Shown here in pieces: positions 1 to 12,782 of a stretch of 64,000 nucleotides of DNA. The notes below the pieces were generated by a model. That model was not told the DNA's origin, did not search any database, and was given only the letters and a program-made list of their open reading frames with translations. The DNA is from Populus alba. Lineage: Eukaryota > Streptophyta > Magnoliopsida > Malpighiales > Salicaceae. How positions within the stretch are numbered: the first letter of the stretch is position 1; every line of letters starts with the position of its first letter. The stretch spans positions 36,532,758 to 36,596,757 of the forward strand of contig NC_133284.1 in NCBI RefSeq assembly GCF_005239225.2, written 5' to 3'. Position numbers and translations under genes: made by a program.

Positions 1-555
1 TTGTGATTTGTTTTTAATTTTTTTTAATTCAAATTGCCTTTTAAGATTATGATAAGTTTTAATTTAGAAAACTATACTTAAAAAAAAAAAAGACATGTTT
101 TGATACACACACTAGAATAAGAAAAGGGAGTTTTTATTAGAGATGTGCATTTTTTACTCTTATTTCAAATCAATATTTTTTTTCTAGTTTTCTATTTCAA
201 TCACCTTCATTTGTATTCAACAAATCATACTAATGAAAAAGAATTTGAAACTAAAAAAGTATATTTTTTTCTCTAAAATTTAAATTATTGTCTTTCTTAC
301 GAATATCCTTTTTTATTTCATACAATTAAATAAAAAAAAAAGTTATGAAGATCGAGTATTTACTTATACATTTATTTTTTGCTTATTATAATGAAGATCA
401 ACTTTTTATTTTAATTTTTATTTAGATATATTTTTCAATTCATTTTATAAAACAAAAACATCATCTTTTCAATTTTCCAATTAAAAGTTTGTACAATACC
501 AAAAATACTAATCTATAACACTTGAGCCTTTATCTCTTGTATTACAAATCGGCTT
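1..555. other. AT-rich intergenic DNA
   Basis: No open frame, RNA gene or recognisable element is visible here. The stretch is dominated by poly-A, poly-T and short AT runs. Confidence 0.6.
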
Positions 556-559
556 AGAA

Positions 560-890
560 TCATTCCCATGACATGACACAGATACCCTAGCTAGTTTTCT
601 CTAAATGACACAAAAAAATTAATCATGGTAGATAGGACCTTTCTTGTTGAGGATTGGCTAAAAGTCCACAAATTATATTTAAAGCAAAAATCCACAACAC
701 TATATCTACTTCAAATTAGCTTAAATTCTTACCCACACCATATCATAGGTACCCTAACTAGTTTTCTCTAAATAACAAAAAACAATTGTTAAAGATAGAT
801 AGAAGACCTTTCTCGTTGAGGATTGGCTAAAAGTCACACAATTCATATTTAAAGCAAAATTCATTACTCCTTACTTGTAATTATTCCTAA
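560..890. repeat. imperfect tandem duplication, period about 167 bp
   Basis: The block with ACCCTAGCTAGTTTTCTC (from 584) followed by GAGGATTGGCTAAAAGTC recurs as ACCCTAACTAGTTTTCTC (from 751) and GAGGATTGGCTAAAAGTC. Both copies continue into TATTTAAAGCAAAA. The copies differ at several sites and carry no frame, so this is an old local duplication of non-coding DNA. Confidence 0.75.
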
Positions 891-899
891 CAAAAAAAT

Positions 900-2840
900 A
901 TGTTGGCTTTCTTAAAACACATACACGCAGTGGAAATGGTAAATTTAAAATATTTCAAGAGTCCCGATGATCTTGTTAGATAAATCTAGAGTTTTTTAGG
1001 GTTTATGCAAAGATTACCTAAAAACTAGATGTGTTTTTTTTTTTTTTTTTTGCTTTAAATAATTGCTTCAAGACTAGGTTGTCACAAACCATGAGCTGTT
1101 CAAATTTCCGATCTCTAATGATAATCCACACAAACCACTAATGAAAAATCTCCTTAACACTTTTAATTTTTTTGATGGAAAAATATCAATTCACCTCTTA
1201 AATAATATCACATATATTATTTTAGGATATTATAAAAATGTATTCAATCAAGTCCCTACTTGATTTTTTTAGGTCTAGAATTATAATCCTCTATATAAAT
1301 TACATTTTGGCCTTCAATTTCTAAACATTATTTACAATTAAGTACACTTGATTAACCATCATATTTTAATTTATGACTAATGGTTCTTATGTTTGTGATC
1401 TATTAGGTTCTGTAATAAATTAGTTCAAATATAAATCATAATTCTAAATAAAATAAAATTAAAAAAATTTAATTTATTATCAATTCAATAATTGATTGAC
1501 TTATATTTAAAGATCAAATACAATATCTAACAACCTGTCATGATCTCCTAGATATTAAAAAAATCATAAGTAGTTGGACTTTACCTTTTAATGACCGGTT
1601 TCGCAATGTAATTATTATTCATTCATAAAAAAATATTCTGATTTAGACATTATAGCATGTAATATATCTACTTTGTTAAATCATTTTAGTTCTCAATATT
1701 ATAATAATTGATTATTTGAATAAAATTTTGAAACTCTTTTCAAAACTCATTTCACATTGACCAAGAACTTCATAATCAATATTATTTGAGAACATATGGG
1801 GTATTACTTTATTATTATTATTATTATTATTCACTTTGGATGAGGAATCCTCTCTTGATTACTCAAATACTTTAATATAGTTTATATTTATTTGTTTGTT
1901 TCCTTTGATTAAGGCAACGGGTGATCAAGATCAAAGCATAACACTCTCAATATATGATAACTTAGTGATCTCAAGTCTAAGGATCACTTACACAACTACC
2001 ATGTGAACCTTTTTATAGACATAAATGATCTCTCCATATGTAATTCTATTGCGAGTTAGTTTAGTGTACATGTCATCTGACAAACACCCACATATTAGTT
2101 TTCAGTATCCCTTATACTTTAATTTATGAGAGCATTTTCTTTTTTTCATGAAAGAAGAAACATAATATGCATCAGTCTCAATAACTCTACTTAATGTCTA
2201 GTCTTAATAGAACATTGATTAGGAACATTTAGGAACAATGTTTTGATGCATTAGGAATCTCATAATTATAACAACTTTATAATTTGTTATGCAAAGCGTT
2301 ATTGTTTCATGAACTTTATATTTACTCTAGACTCATCAATTAAACATTAGATTCATTAATCAAATATAATTGAATATTAAAGATAAAGAAAGCCTTTATT
2401 AATAATAAATATGTCTTACATACGTGTAACCAACTAATTGTTTATATGACATATTCATCTACAAAATCAATATTTGTAGACTTTAAATAATTTTTTTTTA
2501 TTGAAAATAGAATTAAATATTCTGGACCACTTAACATGACTGGTTACTCAGTCTATCTTCTCTATTTCTAGTTATATATTTTTCATGTATTGTCTTTTTC
2601 TCCAACCTTGTTCTTGTCTCTAGATAATTATGATAGTCTTAGAAAAAAAAATTTTGAGTTTGGTACTTGATTATTTTAGTTCAATGTTCCATAAATAATG
2701 GTAATGCACAAACAATGACTAGTAATCAAGAGCCAAGACAAACATTTGGGTGTCTATATTGAATAAACAAGATACCCAAGTACCTCCATTTTGGACCTGC
2801 AAGGATGGAAATACTTGGACATGTAAAAGACATTAATAAT
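900..2840. other. degenerate, possibly LTR-retrotransposon-derived DNA
   Basis: No coding frame survives. Stretches around 1915-2190 (a less AT-rich tract with ACAAACACCCACATATTAG) and 2700-2830 have the feel of an old plant LTR, but I found no paired termini, primer-binding site or target duplication. An ATT trinucleotide run lies at about 1812-1830. Treat the LTR origin as a guess. Confidence 0.25.
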
Positions 2841-2954
2841 TAGACAATCATGCAGCCTTCAAGCTTACTTCTACTTGTTACAAGAATTTTACATTTTACC
2901 GATCGAATATTTCATCGACAATTAGACAATGATTCCATTAGCATGATTTTTGTT

Positions 2955-4400
2955 GATATACATACAAACAATTATTGTTCATCAAAAAAACTTTTCTTGT
3001 TGATCATATTTTATCGGTCATTTTGTATTTGTAGGTAATATAATCACTGATGGATTTATAGGCAAAAAAGCATGCCAAAGAAAAAAAAAATTACTTGATT
3101 TATTCTATCGATATTTTCATTGGTGAAAATGACATTTCACCCGAAAAAAAAAAAATTTATAATTCCATCAGTGATTTTTTATAATAATACCGATGATTTA
3201 ATTTTGTCGATGATTAAACAGTAGGAGTGGCATTTCTAGTAATTCTTCTCTAACTTTCTAGAATATACCAACAAACTTGATACATCGGTAAGACCGTCAT
3301 TAATGTTAGTAAAATATCATCTTTAAAAAAATATATAATAAATTGAGTAGAAAATAATTAAAATAAATTAAATAAAAATAAAAAATCAAATCTTTATTAC
3401 ATATTTAAAAAATTATCAGTTCACATACAGTTAATTTAAAATAGAGGAGTTGGAGGAGGAAGAGGAGGAGGCATGTCTTCGCCAAGACCATGGGCCAATA
3501 AGAGGGAGAACATATGTCACCTATTTATTTACAATTCTATGTACAATCACCAGAGTTCAGTCGTCTCAAGTCGTTATGTCTCAACAACAAGATGGGTGAT
3601 CCGAGCTTAAGCTCGTTGGTTTAAAACCACCTCGAACTTTGGAGTTTGAGTGCTAAGAACTAATTGCGAGCATCTAACAGTTGAAACACTTCAGGCTATC
3701 CACAATTCCTCAACCATAATGTTTGAGATATCAAGTCTACCAAATGATTGTGCCTCCAACAACATCACTAGATCAATTTCCTGTTGGGTTGAAAGATCAT
3801 CCTCATATCTCTTTTGCAACCAGGTGCTATATGTTTTCTTAAAAAACAGTCAACAAATTTAAAATAATAACAACTTAAGAAAATAAATTGTTGAAATCCA
3901 ATATACTATAAAGTACTAAGCTCGACTATCCATGAGCTATTGCAGCCCTTTCTAACAGTCATCATTTCACACATGCATTTCTATAAAAAGCTTCATCGAT
4001 CTTGGTTTACGTCTAATAATCATAACCTGCAAAAGAAAATTGTTGTTAGTTAAATATAATAATTTTAAAAAAAGGATGTAATAAAAAAAGAATCTTAGTA
4101 ACTGCTTTGTATACGAAATAAACATAACAGATTTGCCGATGTGCATGATAATGGAATCATGAACTACTTGTTCTGATTCTCTGCATCAGATTGTGACCGC
4201 CGTATGAAATGCTCGGAAATCACTTGCTGAACATATTTTGCCTATACAGACTTTCAGATGTACGAAGGTATAAAATCCTTCTAAACTGCCACATCTTTCT
4301 AGCCTGGAAATTATCTTCTTTTTTTAGCATATTTTTGGATTTGTTCTAAGCCTCGTCTAAAAATCAAGCAACCAAGAGGAGAAATCTTAGAGAGGGTATT
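2955..4400 (-). mobile_element. CACTA (En/Spm) transposon fragment, inverted relative to the copy at 17-22.6 kb
   Basis: The minus strand repeats, in degenerate form, the 3' half of the CACTA element at 21.4-22.6 kb. Both share the AGAAGGATTT...CATTTGAAA tract (here about 4230-4290), the run ending with the tail of the second transposase frame (about 3640-3830, equivalent to 22140-22340), and a GGAGGAGG tract after its stop. Flanking A/T-rich repeats around 3040-3310 carry CCGATGATTT-like subterminal motifs. The frame is interrupted by stops. No terminal CACTA end is visible, so it is a truncated copy. Confidence 0.55.
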
Positions 4401-5019
4401 TATTCAGGTTGTGAAAATGGACTTAGTGAGGATTTATTAAGAACATTATAATCTTTGGCTTGGAGTAGTAAAGAATACAATACTTAAGACCGGTTTAGTG
4501 CTTTAGGTGTGGATGTAAGCTTACCAAACCACGTTAAAAACTGAGCTTGTAATTTCTATCCCTATAATCTTTACTTTAAACATTTTAACTTATATTATTG
4601 ATTAATTGTATTTAATTGATTTAATTGTAATATTTTTTATTATTAGTCAAACACCTAATTCAATCACTCCTAGGTATTATTGTTGTCTTAATTATATAAC
4701 AACATTTCCACATGTTAATGTATGCTTTTTCAACATCTCAATTAGGTACTTTTGGTGACTTAATTTCCATCTAAATGACTAGGTTGGCTAGTATGAGAAA
4801 CTTTTCATCTTCCTTCTTTTTCAAGATCACTCAAACTAAGCGAGTAGGTAGTGATTCTTTGTTGTTTTTTGCAGAAAAAAATGAAAGAAAAAGACTAAGC
4901 AGGGGAAGGTTAGAGGGGGTTCGATTGCTAGATTATAACTTAAAAACTATTGATGATTCACAGACAGATATTAATTAGCGACTAGTTTATTGTGTTGGTA
5001 ATATTGTCTGTAATAATAT

Positions 5020-5054
<35 letters not shown>

Positions 5055-5230
5055 ACTATAATTTTCTCGATATATACTAATAAAATTTTATTGGTGTATA
5101 TAGATAGAAATCACAAGGGAAATAGTTTGTCAATAAATATTATTATCCCACAAAATTTTTTCATATATATCTATTTATATTTGTCAATTTTTTTTATAAT
5201 AGCGTGACTTCATAATGATTTTGTATTATT
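4400..5230. repeat. AT-rich spacer with an AT microsatellite
   Basis: An (AT)n run occupies about 5021-5051. The rest shows no gene. A short open frame at 4775-4978 has no recognisable domain and unlikely codon use. Confidence 0.5.
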
Positions 5231-5239
5231 AGAAAATCA

Positions 5240-6100
5240 AAGATCCGCCATGAATCTGATGGGAGCTGTAGTCAATTCATCAACTTAAATTATGCTCTCT
5301 TTCTTCTGTCACCACGACAAAAAACAGACTACTTGGATTGATTTGCGCTACTTGGTGCATTCCATTTTGATCCATCTTCCCAGTAGGATCAGTTTTTGGT
5401 TTTGGATGCTAAAGAAACCAACAATGACTACAATGGAATGTTTCAAGTAAGCCCAGCTGGCGACGACTTCCACAAAAAAAGGGCCCTCATCCACCCCTTC
5501 AATATTGCCGAAGTAGTTGGCTCCTTTTGTGTAGTCAATGGTCTTGAAATATTGAAAATATTTACGATACGCATTGATCTTGAGATCTTGTATGGCAAAT
5601 CAGTAATCCACCTAACCCTTTTTCTAGTTGTGAGGTGCCAAGAGGTTGTGAAAGAACTCGATTGTTTATTTTATGGTGCTCCACTTTGAGACTAATGTCC
5701 TTCATCTAAGCAGTTGCGGGTTGGTTTTGAATTTAATCTGTCATGGAGGAGGTGGATTGGTGTGAGCACTGATTGAAGAGTGCCAATTACATTTCTTGGC
5801 ATAAATTTGGTTCGAGAAAAACAATTAATCAACGCATGAGGATGGACAAGTGTAGAAGAAAAAAGACGTGGTTTTTATGCTTCGTTTTCCACAGCCTGTT
5901 CATGTTTCCACGAGGGAGGTGATTGACAGCGAAAGTCCATAATTGAGGAAGGGTCAAGTCATCGACATCCATTCTCCTTTCCTGCCTTCAAACCGTGAAC
6001 ACAGCAGATGGACTTTTGGCCAAGTAATGGAATCTAGTGGCGTAAACCTCCATATTTCACACAGCCTATTTGAATAGACTTCAAGTGTGTTGACAGGGTT
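5240..6100 (-). pseudogene. unrecognised gene relic or exon cluster
   Basis: The base composition is more balanced than in the surroundings. On the minus strand, a protein-like frame of about 50 codons (about 5592-5443, with the run YFQYFKTIDYTKGANYFGNI) ends at a stop. Another frame opens with ATG near 5971 and reads MDVDDLTLPQLWTFAVNHLP before stopping after 47 codons. I do not recognise either, cannot join them by clear splice sites, and consider decayed gene fragments most likely. The plus-strand frame at 5396-5689 looks like a shadow. Confidence 0.25.
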
Positions 6101-6486
6101 AGGTTCTGATCAATAATGGTATGCACTTACGCAACTGAGCTAAGGATGCTCCTCACACATGTCAGAATCAAAAGAAAACCAAGTTATGAAAACAAAGAAA
6201 ACCATGCTCTTACAGCTTCAATTGATTAGCTATGTATCTGTCGATCTTTGAACACTGGCCACATACACGACTAATGCAAGTTGAAGGAATATGCTTTATA
6301 CGTCAAAGCACCCTACAGTTTTTTTCAATCCACATTTCAAGCAACGGTAATGGATTAGAGCAAGAATAAAAAAAAACTACTTTAGTTCGGTTTGGATGCA
6401 AGGGAGACAGCTACAGCAGTAAGAGCTAATCCCTAATGAGCTTATCACCCAGGGGCATCCCTCTCCAGACCCCCTTCTAACCCGTC

Positions 6487-6635
6487 TTTTAACTTTTCGT
6501 GTTAAAATACATGTTAATAATATTTTTATATTTTTTAAAAAATTATTTTTAATATCAGCAGATCAAAATTAATTTAATATCAAAAAATTAAAAAATTTAT
6601 TTTTTAAAATATTTTTAAAACGCAAAAATTAATAA
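6487..6635. mobile_element. AT-rich MITE, copy 1
   Basis: First of about thirteen copies of a short AT-rich family. The core order is TTAATAATATTTTTATA, then AATTATTTTTAATATCA, then AAAATATTTTTAAAACGCAA. It has no coding capacity. Exact ends were not resolved. Confidence 0.5.
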
Positions 6636-6989
6636 GCCCAGAATTAACAGATTTCCCTGGAGACTGAAAATAAACAACAGCAGCAATAAATTGACAAATC
6701 TTCAGAATCGTCAAGATTTAGGGCTAGAAGGAGGTTTGGAAGTCATTAAGTGATGAAGCCGAAATATAAAAAGAACTTCCTTTACCAACATCATGAGCGT
6801 AGTTTAAATTCTTGGTTGATACATTTCAGCGTACTAAAGACTGAATAAAGGATAAAACAAAATTAAGAAATTTCAGACTCTCTGAACATCGATTCTACAG
6901 ACTTATTGTAACCAAACCATCATATTCATGAAATTAAAAGGAAAGACTACGAAATCTCTTAAACAACAGCATATCCTTGAGATAAGACA

Positions 6990-8975
6990 CTAGTGCTTAT
7001 CCTCCTTCGGAATGTCCTTGTGGGGGACCTTTGATTCCAGTTCCTTAGGCGGCGCCTCTTTTGCAGCCCTGAAGTAAGATACATCAACAACCAATTCTCA
7101 GTACTGAAAATGGAGGAATAAACTCCTATCAAGATAGTAAACATAGGCCAACTGAATGGAGTCGATTCAACAGTTTGTAGTTGTTCAATTTTCCTACAAC
7201 TAAATCCTAATAATAGGTTATGCATTGGTCAACAATTTATATCCAGGTTTTAAACTCATGGTGAAACAATCTAGTTTTGATTTGAAGACAATATCAAGCT
7301 ATCAAAAGAGGCTAAATGGCAATGTATGAATAATATGCAACTTGTTCATTAGAATCTAATACAATTCCATAACTTAGCCAGAACACGAATATTGTAGCCT
7401 TCAACAAAAGAAGGCCAGGATTTATGGAAAGATGCCGACCAGGCTCGTTGCAGTCATTATCCAATACCGGCTTCAAAGCCATAAGCACCAGCTGATTTAC
7501 TATCCCAAACTTGTTTAACATTACAACAAAAATACCCAAGTTATTTACCCCAATGCTAGACTCAAGTTTATGTCAAGAAAACCCATGTTATCTCGAAAAT
7601 AAAACACCAAGGTTGCATTTGGCTATTGACTCTGAACATTAGAGAGAAATACAAAAGGGGCAGTTGAAAAGATAGTGACAAAGACCTAAAATAAAGCTAT
7701 CTCTAGACAGTTTTAGAGTGAATTTCAGCAATTTCAAAACATAAAGTACAGAGATACATGTCCCTTTTATCCCCACTATCTCTATCTTTTATATTCCAAG
7801 ACAGTAACCAAACGCTATTTGAGAATCATACACAAACAATCACACCCAATTAATTACATGTCTTTCCGAAACTGATATTGAAATTCTTAAAAGTAATCCA
7901 ACCTAAACATCCTCAATGCGAAAAATAAGAAAGACCCAATTCCTTAATTTAAATTCCTGGATTAAGGGTGCTATAAACAACCAAAAACCAGCGAACTAAT
8001 GAAGGGAAGGAGTTATGAAAAGATGCCGACCAGGCTCATTGAAGTCACTATCCAATTCCCGCTTCAAATCCATAAGCACCAGCTGATTTACTATCCTAGA
8101 CTTGTTTAACATTACAACAAAAATACCTAAGTTATTTACCCCAATGCTAGACTCAAATTTATGTCAGAAAACCAATTTTATATCTCAAAAATAAATCACT
8201 AAGGTTGTGTCTGGTTAGTGACTTTGAATGTGAGAGACAAATAAAAACAAGATAGAAATATGTTTGGTTGAGAGACGAAAACAAAGACCTAAAATAAATA
8301 TGTTTCTAAGACAGTTTTAAAGTGAATTTCTATCCTATCAAAATAGGAAGCACAGGTCTCCTCCATCCCCACTCCATCTCTCTATTTTTAAGGCAGTTTT
8401 AGAATGTATTTCTAACTATCAAAACAAGAAGTATAAGTTTTCCGAGCCAGTAACCAAACGCTATTTGAGAATCACACACAAACAATCACACCCAATAAAT
8501 TAAATGTGTCTTTCCAAAACTGATATTGAAATTCTTAATGGCAAAAATGAACGTAATTTTGTTTCAGTTCAGTTCATCAAAATTTTAGCTGAACATGTCC
8601 AACCTAAACATCCTCAATGCGAAAAATAAAAAAGACCCAATTCCTTAATTTAGATTCCTAGAAAAAGGATACTCTAAACAACCCAAGAACCAGCGAACTA
8701 AACCCATCAGAATCAGAAATCATTCGATTTAATAAATATCAATAATGACCATCACGCTTTACTACAAATTCTAAAAAACATCATAATCACTTCTACTCAT
8801 AGAAACATAGGGGGAGAGCTCACTTGGAGGCAGCGGCGGATTCTTCTTCGAGCCAGTGGCGGATATGCTTGACGTTGCGTCTAAAGACAGCAGCAGATTG
8901 CTTCACATCGCTCCTTAGTAGAAGAATCACAGCACTTACACCAGCGACGGTTATAATCAAGTTTGTCAATCCCAT
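6990..8975 (-). CDS. small single-span membrane protein, two exons, 76 residues
   Basis: Exon 1 runs 8975-8824 from ATG and encodes 50 residues plus two bases. The donor is AA|GTGAGC and the acceptor CTTCAG|GG at 7069/7068. Exon 2 (7068-6990) restores the frame exactly and ends in TAG. Without splicing, exon 1 would stop one codon later. The protein begins MGLTNLIITVAGVSAVILLL, a hydrophobic helix at residues 4-20. A basic amphipathic stretch follows (residues 21-45, ending HWLEEES), then a charged Lys/Glu/Pro tail ending KEDKH. Size and layout resemble small plant organelle-membrane accessory subunits, such as the plant-specific small proteins reported with mitochondrial complex I. I cannot name the family from memory with certainty. 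Two-exon structure, phase match and hydrophobic-plus-basic design make it a real gene; function is inference. The intron is 1755 bp and internally duplicated. Confidence 0.75.
7410..8703. repeat. imperfect tandem duplication inside the intron of the 76-residue gene
   Basis: About 7411-7998 and 8011-8703 are diverged copies. Both begin near AAAGATGCCGACCAGGCTC, share CATAAGCACCAGCTGATTTA and CATCCTCAATGCGAAAAATA, and end at AACCAGCGAACTAA. The second copy is about 100 bp longer through internal insertions. The copies are non-coding and enlarge the intron. Confidence 0.8.
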
Positions 8976-9239
8976 TATTAATTTCTTGCTTTTAAATCCT
9001 AATTTTTTAAAAAAAATTGGAGAGGCCAGTGGGTTTTTAAGTCACCCATGCGAGGGCTTGGAGAAGACGATAGACATGCCTTGTGTAATTTTTTAGGTGT
9101 TAAATGGGCTTTATTTTGTATGGGCCTAGTTTTGGTCCGAATAACTTATTGTGCTGTGGCCTGGATACGCGGGCTTCAAGTTGGCCCTATAGCTCTCCTT
9201 CAAAACTATACTTATTTATTTATTGAACAATGATCCCCT

Positions 9240-9840
9240 CGATGGGTTTTTTTTTTATTTTTTTTTAAAGAGCGAGAGTAGTTTCGGATTCACTTAACTT
9301 TGCACAATTGATATTTTAAAAAAACATCCCTTGTATGATTGACTCAGAAAAATCTAATAAATTATTGAGTGCGCTAACTTTAAAATTTGAAACTAGAAAG
9401 TCAAAAAAAAAAAAAAAAATCTTTGATGTCAACTTCTTGGAGTAATGATCTTCTCAATTTAGAACTCAATTCCTTTCTCAAATGATGCTCACTCTTGAAT
9501 CAATGAACTCTACACAATATGGGACATGTTTTAATTAATTTCTTTCAATTAAGAAAAAAGTGTTTTAACTTTCTCCTCAATTTGTAGAACATTAAAAATT
9601 TATGATTCAAATGAATGTATCATTATATCAAAAATCTTTTTTAAAAAATAAAATAAAATCTTCCTATGTTTATTAGTTTTTACTTGGTTAAGAGGGTTTT
9701 TATGCTATGAGCAAGCAAAAGAAAATGTTATTATTATAAAGTGTCTGAGTATATCATTTATTGTGGCAAGAATGATTCATATTCTTATAAAGAAAAAGGA
9801 AAAACAAAACAATGTCTCATGTTTGGAAATGACAAGATTT
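9240..9840. other. gene-free AT-rich stretch
   Basis: Contains poly-A and poly-T runs only. I see no element ends or coding signal. Short frames at 8824-9233 on the plus strand overlap exon 1 of the minus-strand gene and its upstream flank, and look like shadows. Confidence 0.5.
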
Positions 9841-9849
9841 TAACAATGT

Positions 9850-10140
9850 TTCTTGAAAAGAAGTTATTAATTAAAAATAATATAAATTTTATTTTAAAAT
9901 TTTACTTAATAGTTTAAAGTTATTAACTGAAGATTATTTTTTAATATAATATTAAAATTTTATTGTTGAAACAATTATAAGTTCGAATCATTTTCTTTAA
10001 TAGAAATTAAACATAAAATATTATGATTATATATAAGTTTTGAGATCAAAGATTTTTATCTGAGTAGATATGTTAAAAAATAATATAAAATATATTTTAA
10101 AATTTTATTTAATAGTTTAAAATAAAATAATTTTTTTAAG
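9850..10140. repeat. dispersed repeat related to the foldback element at 10.7-11.2 kb
   Basis: The tract AAAATAATATAAATTTTATTTTAAAATTTTACTTAATAG-like (from about 9876) reappears at 10078-10122. Between them lies GTTCGAATCATTTTCTTTAATAGAAATTAA-type sequence. The same units occur at 10.8-11.2 kb and 36.3-36.6 kb. No frame is present. Confidence 0.5.
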
Positions 10141-10516
10141 AATTACAACGTTGATCAATTGAAATGGTATACTTTAGCTTTTTTTACAAAAGAAAGAAAA
10201 AGAAAACCTGGTATCGATGAGGTCTCCTCTGGCCAACTAAAGGTAAATTCAACATCTGTTTTCAAGGAAGAAATCCTTTCCAAATCAGCGAAACCTTAAT
10301 TTCCCTCGATCCATTGCATAATTTAATGATGCGATCATGTCACAAAGCTACTTTTGGGATGCACATGAAAAAAGAGTAAAAAAAGAAACTAGAAAAGATC
10401 CTACTTAAGAAATTTGCTCAACAACATTTCACCGCCAATGATTGCGCATGTGCAAGTTGACTGCAAAAAACCTCAGGAAAAGATGTTAAACGCTAAAAGA
10501 CTATGATGATATGAGT

Positions 10517-10668
10517 ATTATTGTGATTGTTTTTTAAAGTATTTTTTATTTAAAAATATATTAAAATAATTTTTTTATTTTTAAAAAATTATTTTTAATA
10601 TTAATAAATTAAAATGATTTAAAAATATAAAAATAAATATTATTTTAAAACACAAAAAACAAACACAA
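10517..10668. mobile_element. AT-rich MITE, copy 2
   Basis: A nearly canonical copy: GTATTTTTTATTTAAAAATA at the left and TTTTAAAACACAAAAAACAA at the right, flanking the AATTATTTTTAATATTAATA core. Confidence 0.55.
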
Positions 10669-10736
10669 TTAAAGTCATGTGACTAGAATTTCAGAGAAAA
10701 GTGATAATATTTATCCTACTGTTAAAGTTATCTAGC

Positions 10737-11203
10737 CAATAGCTTGAGATTTGAAAAATAATTTTATTTTATTCTCTACTATAAAATTTATAGATATTTA
10801 TATTATTTTATACTTAATTTTTTATTAATTAAAAATATAATGATAAGATTTGAACTCATGACTACTTGGTCATTAAGATCCTAATACCTTGTCAAATAAT
10901 CATATCAATTAAAAAATTTAAGTTGTTAGGTTACTATAAATTATATAAGTCATATCTTGGTATATCACATAATAGTTTAAGTTATTGGGTACATATGGTT
11001 TCTTTATATAATATCAGAGTTCTTAATAATCAAATAGTCACGAGTTTAAATTTCATCATTTTTTTTTCTAATTAATAAAAATTAAATACAAAGTAATATG
11101 TGCTTATACAAATTTCTAGTCTAAAAAGTTTTTATATAAAAAGGTGTGTTAGAAATTACATTTTAAAATCTTATTTAATAAAAATTTAAGCTATTGAATA
11201 AGA
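10737..11203. mobile_element. foldback (long inverted repeat) element
   Basis: The left end CAATAGCTTGAGATTTGA is matched in inverted form at the right end by AATTTAAGCTATTG (about 11186-11199). Inside, GATTTGAACTCATGACTA (from about 10847) is the inverse of AGTCACGAGTTTAAATTTC (from about 11036). The two arms fold back on each other around a centre near 10960. The ACGAGTTTAAATTTC part resembles a polymerase III B box, as in the copy at 36.4 kb. No protein is encoded. Confidence 0.55.
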
Positions 11204-11209
11204 AATAAT

Positions 11210-12020
11210 AAGAGGCAATGAACTCCTATAAATTTTAAAATTTTAAAATTCATGGATATCCCACCAAACAAAATCGTAAGAGGTAAATAGTTTGTGTGTG
11301 TATTTTATAAATTTATTGTATTAGTTCTTTTTTTTGCCTAGTTTAGAAAGAACTTCCTTTAGTTGCTCTATTTTTAAGGGATTAGGATACTTTCGTGTTC
11401 TGTAAAATATAATGTTCAATTTACCCAATTAAAAAAAAACATGAAAGAATTCAAATCAATTTTAAAGCATAACTATTATCATTTTCATTTATTATTAATT
11501 TTCTTTATGTTTCTGATGATTCGTATAGATTAGATTCATATCTTTACTCAATAAATAAAAAACAATTTGCATATTTTTTGATTTTAAAAAAAGTAAAGTG
11601 TCATATTTCAAATCTCATAATTAGTTCTGAACTCAATAATATAAAATAAATGTGATAAATAAAAAATAATTAGTTTTTGTTAGATTATGTGAAATACAAT
11701 GCTGACATTGTTGTTAAATTGACATGTTAGTATGATGACATATCCAACACATGTGGCATAATAAAGTTTGGATATTCAAATTAATTAGAAAAAATCTCAT
11801 ACCAAATATCTATTAATTCCATTTTGAACTCAATGATTTAGATGTAATAAATATGACAAATTAAAGCATACATGAGAATATCTAAATCTAGAAAAAAAAA
11901 AATCATTGTTAAAAAACATTCGAAGCTCGTAATAAATAAGTGCTTTCCTATTTATTATCAAAATTAATTATTTAAAATTTAAAAACTACATACAAAATAG
12001 TACTCATTTGATATCTTTAA
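11210..12020. other. AT-rich intergenic DNA
   Basis: Nothing recognisable beyond low-complexity A/T runs. No credible frame on either strand. Confidence 0.5.
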
Positions 12021-12029
12021 TTAATTTAA

Positions 12030-12240
12030 GATGTTGTTTCTTAATATTAGATTTTTATTTTCTTTTCTTATTTTTGCATATCAAAAATGTTTTTGAAAAA
12101 AATTAAATTTTATTTATTTTATTTATTTTAAATTAATATTTTTTTAGTGTTTTCAAATCATTTTAATATGCTAATATTAAAAATAATTTTAAAAAATAAA
12201 AAAATATTATTTTCATATAAAATATATTTTAAAAAATAAG
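12030..12240. mobile_element. AT-rich MITE, copy 3
   Basis: Has the opposite orientation to copy 2: AAATCATTTTAATATGCTAA precedes AAAATAATTTTAAAAAATAA and a final AAAATATATTTTAAAAAATA. Confidence 0.45.
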
Positions 12241-12782
12241 AGGTTAATTGAATGTTTGATGAATACACTAAAGACACTTGTCTTGTGTTAAAAAAAAAGG
12301 TATTTTACAAATCGTCTTAATAAATGTACCCTTAATTAATCTATTTAGAATTTGTACATTATATTAATACTCAAGTCATTTGTTTTAGAAAAAAAAAATA
12401 TTTTGCTATATAAAATGAATACATTAATGAAACCATCATTAATAATTACTCTCTCCATTTCAAATCTTTAACTTTCAATTTTCGACTTAGATTTTATGTC
12501 ACAGGCTATTTAGGATTTTTAAAACTAAATTTAATTTTAAGAGTTAAATCAATTCTTGTATTTTGAATTTTTTTAAAAAGAATTGATTTGAATTTCAAAT
12601 ATATTTCAAATAATAAAAAATAAATAAAAACAAATCAAAGAAAAACCTTTGATTCGTTTTTCAAAATTATAAATATTATTCCAAAATAGATAAAATTTGT
12701 ATATTATATCAAGAAAATATTCCAGATATTTCCTTCTAATTAATGCCAAGCCTCAGCTGGAGAGATCATTTGAAAACATGGT

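Noticed and set aside
6959..7225. 88-codon minus-strand open frame
   Set aside because: Reads exon 2 of the 76-residue gene in the wrong frame and runs into its intron.
7430..7455. miR166-like GACCAGGCTC
   Set aside because: Only about nine bases match and no hairpin arm is present; it belongs to the intron duplication.
8824..9096. 90-codon plus-strand open frame
   Set aside because: Antisense shadow of exon 1 of the spliced 76-residue gene, which has proper splice sites and a hydrophobic helix.
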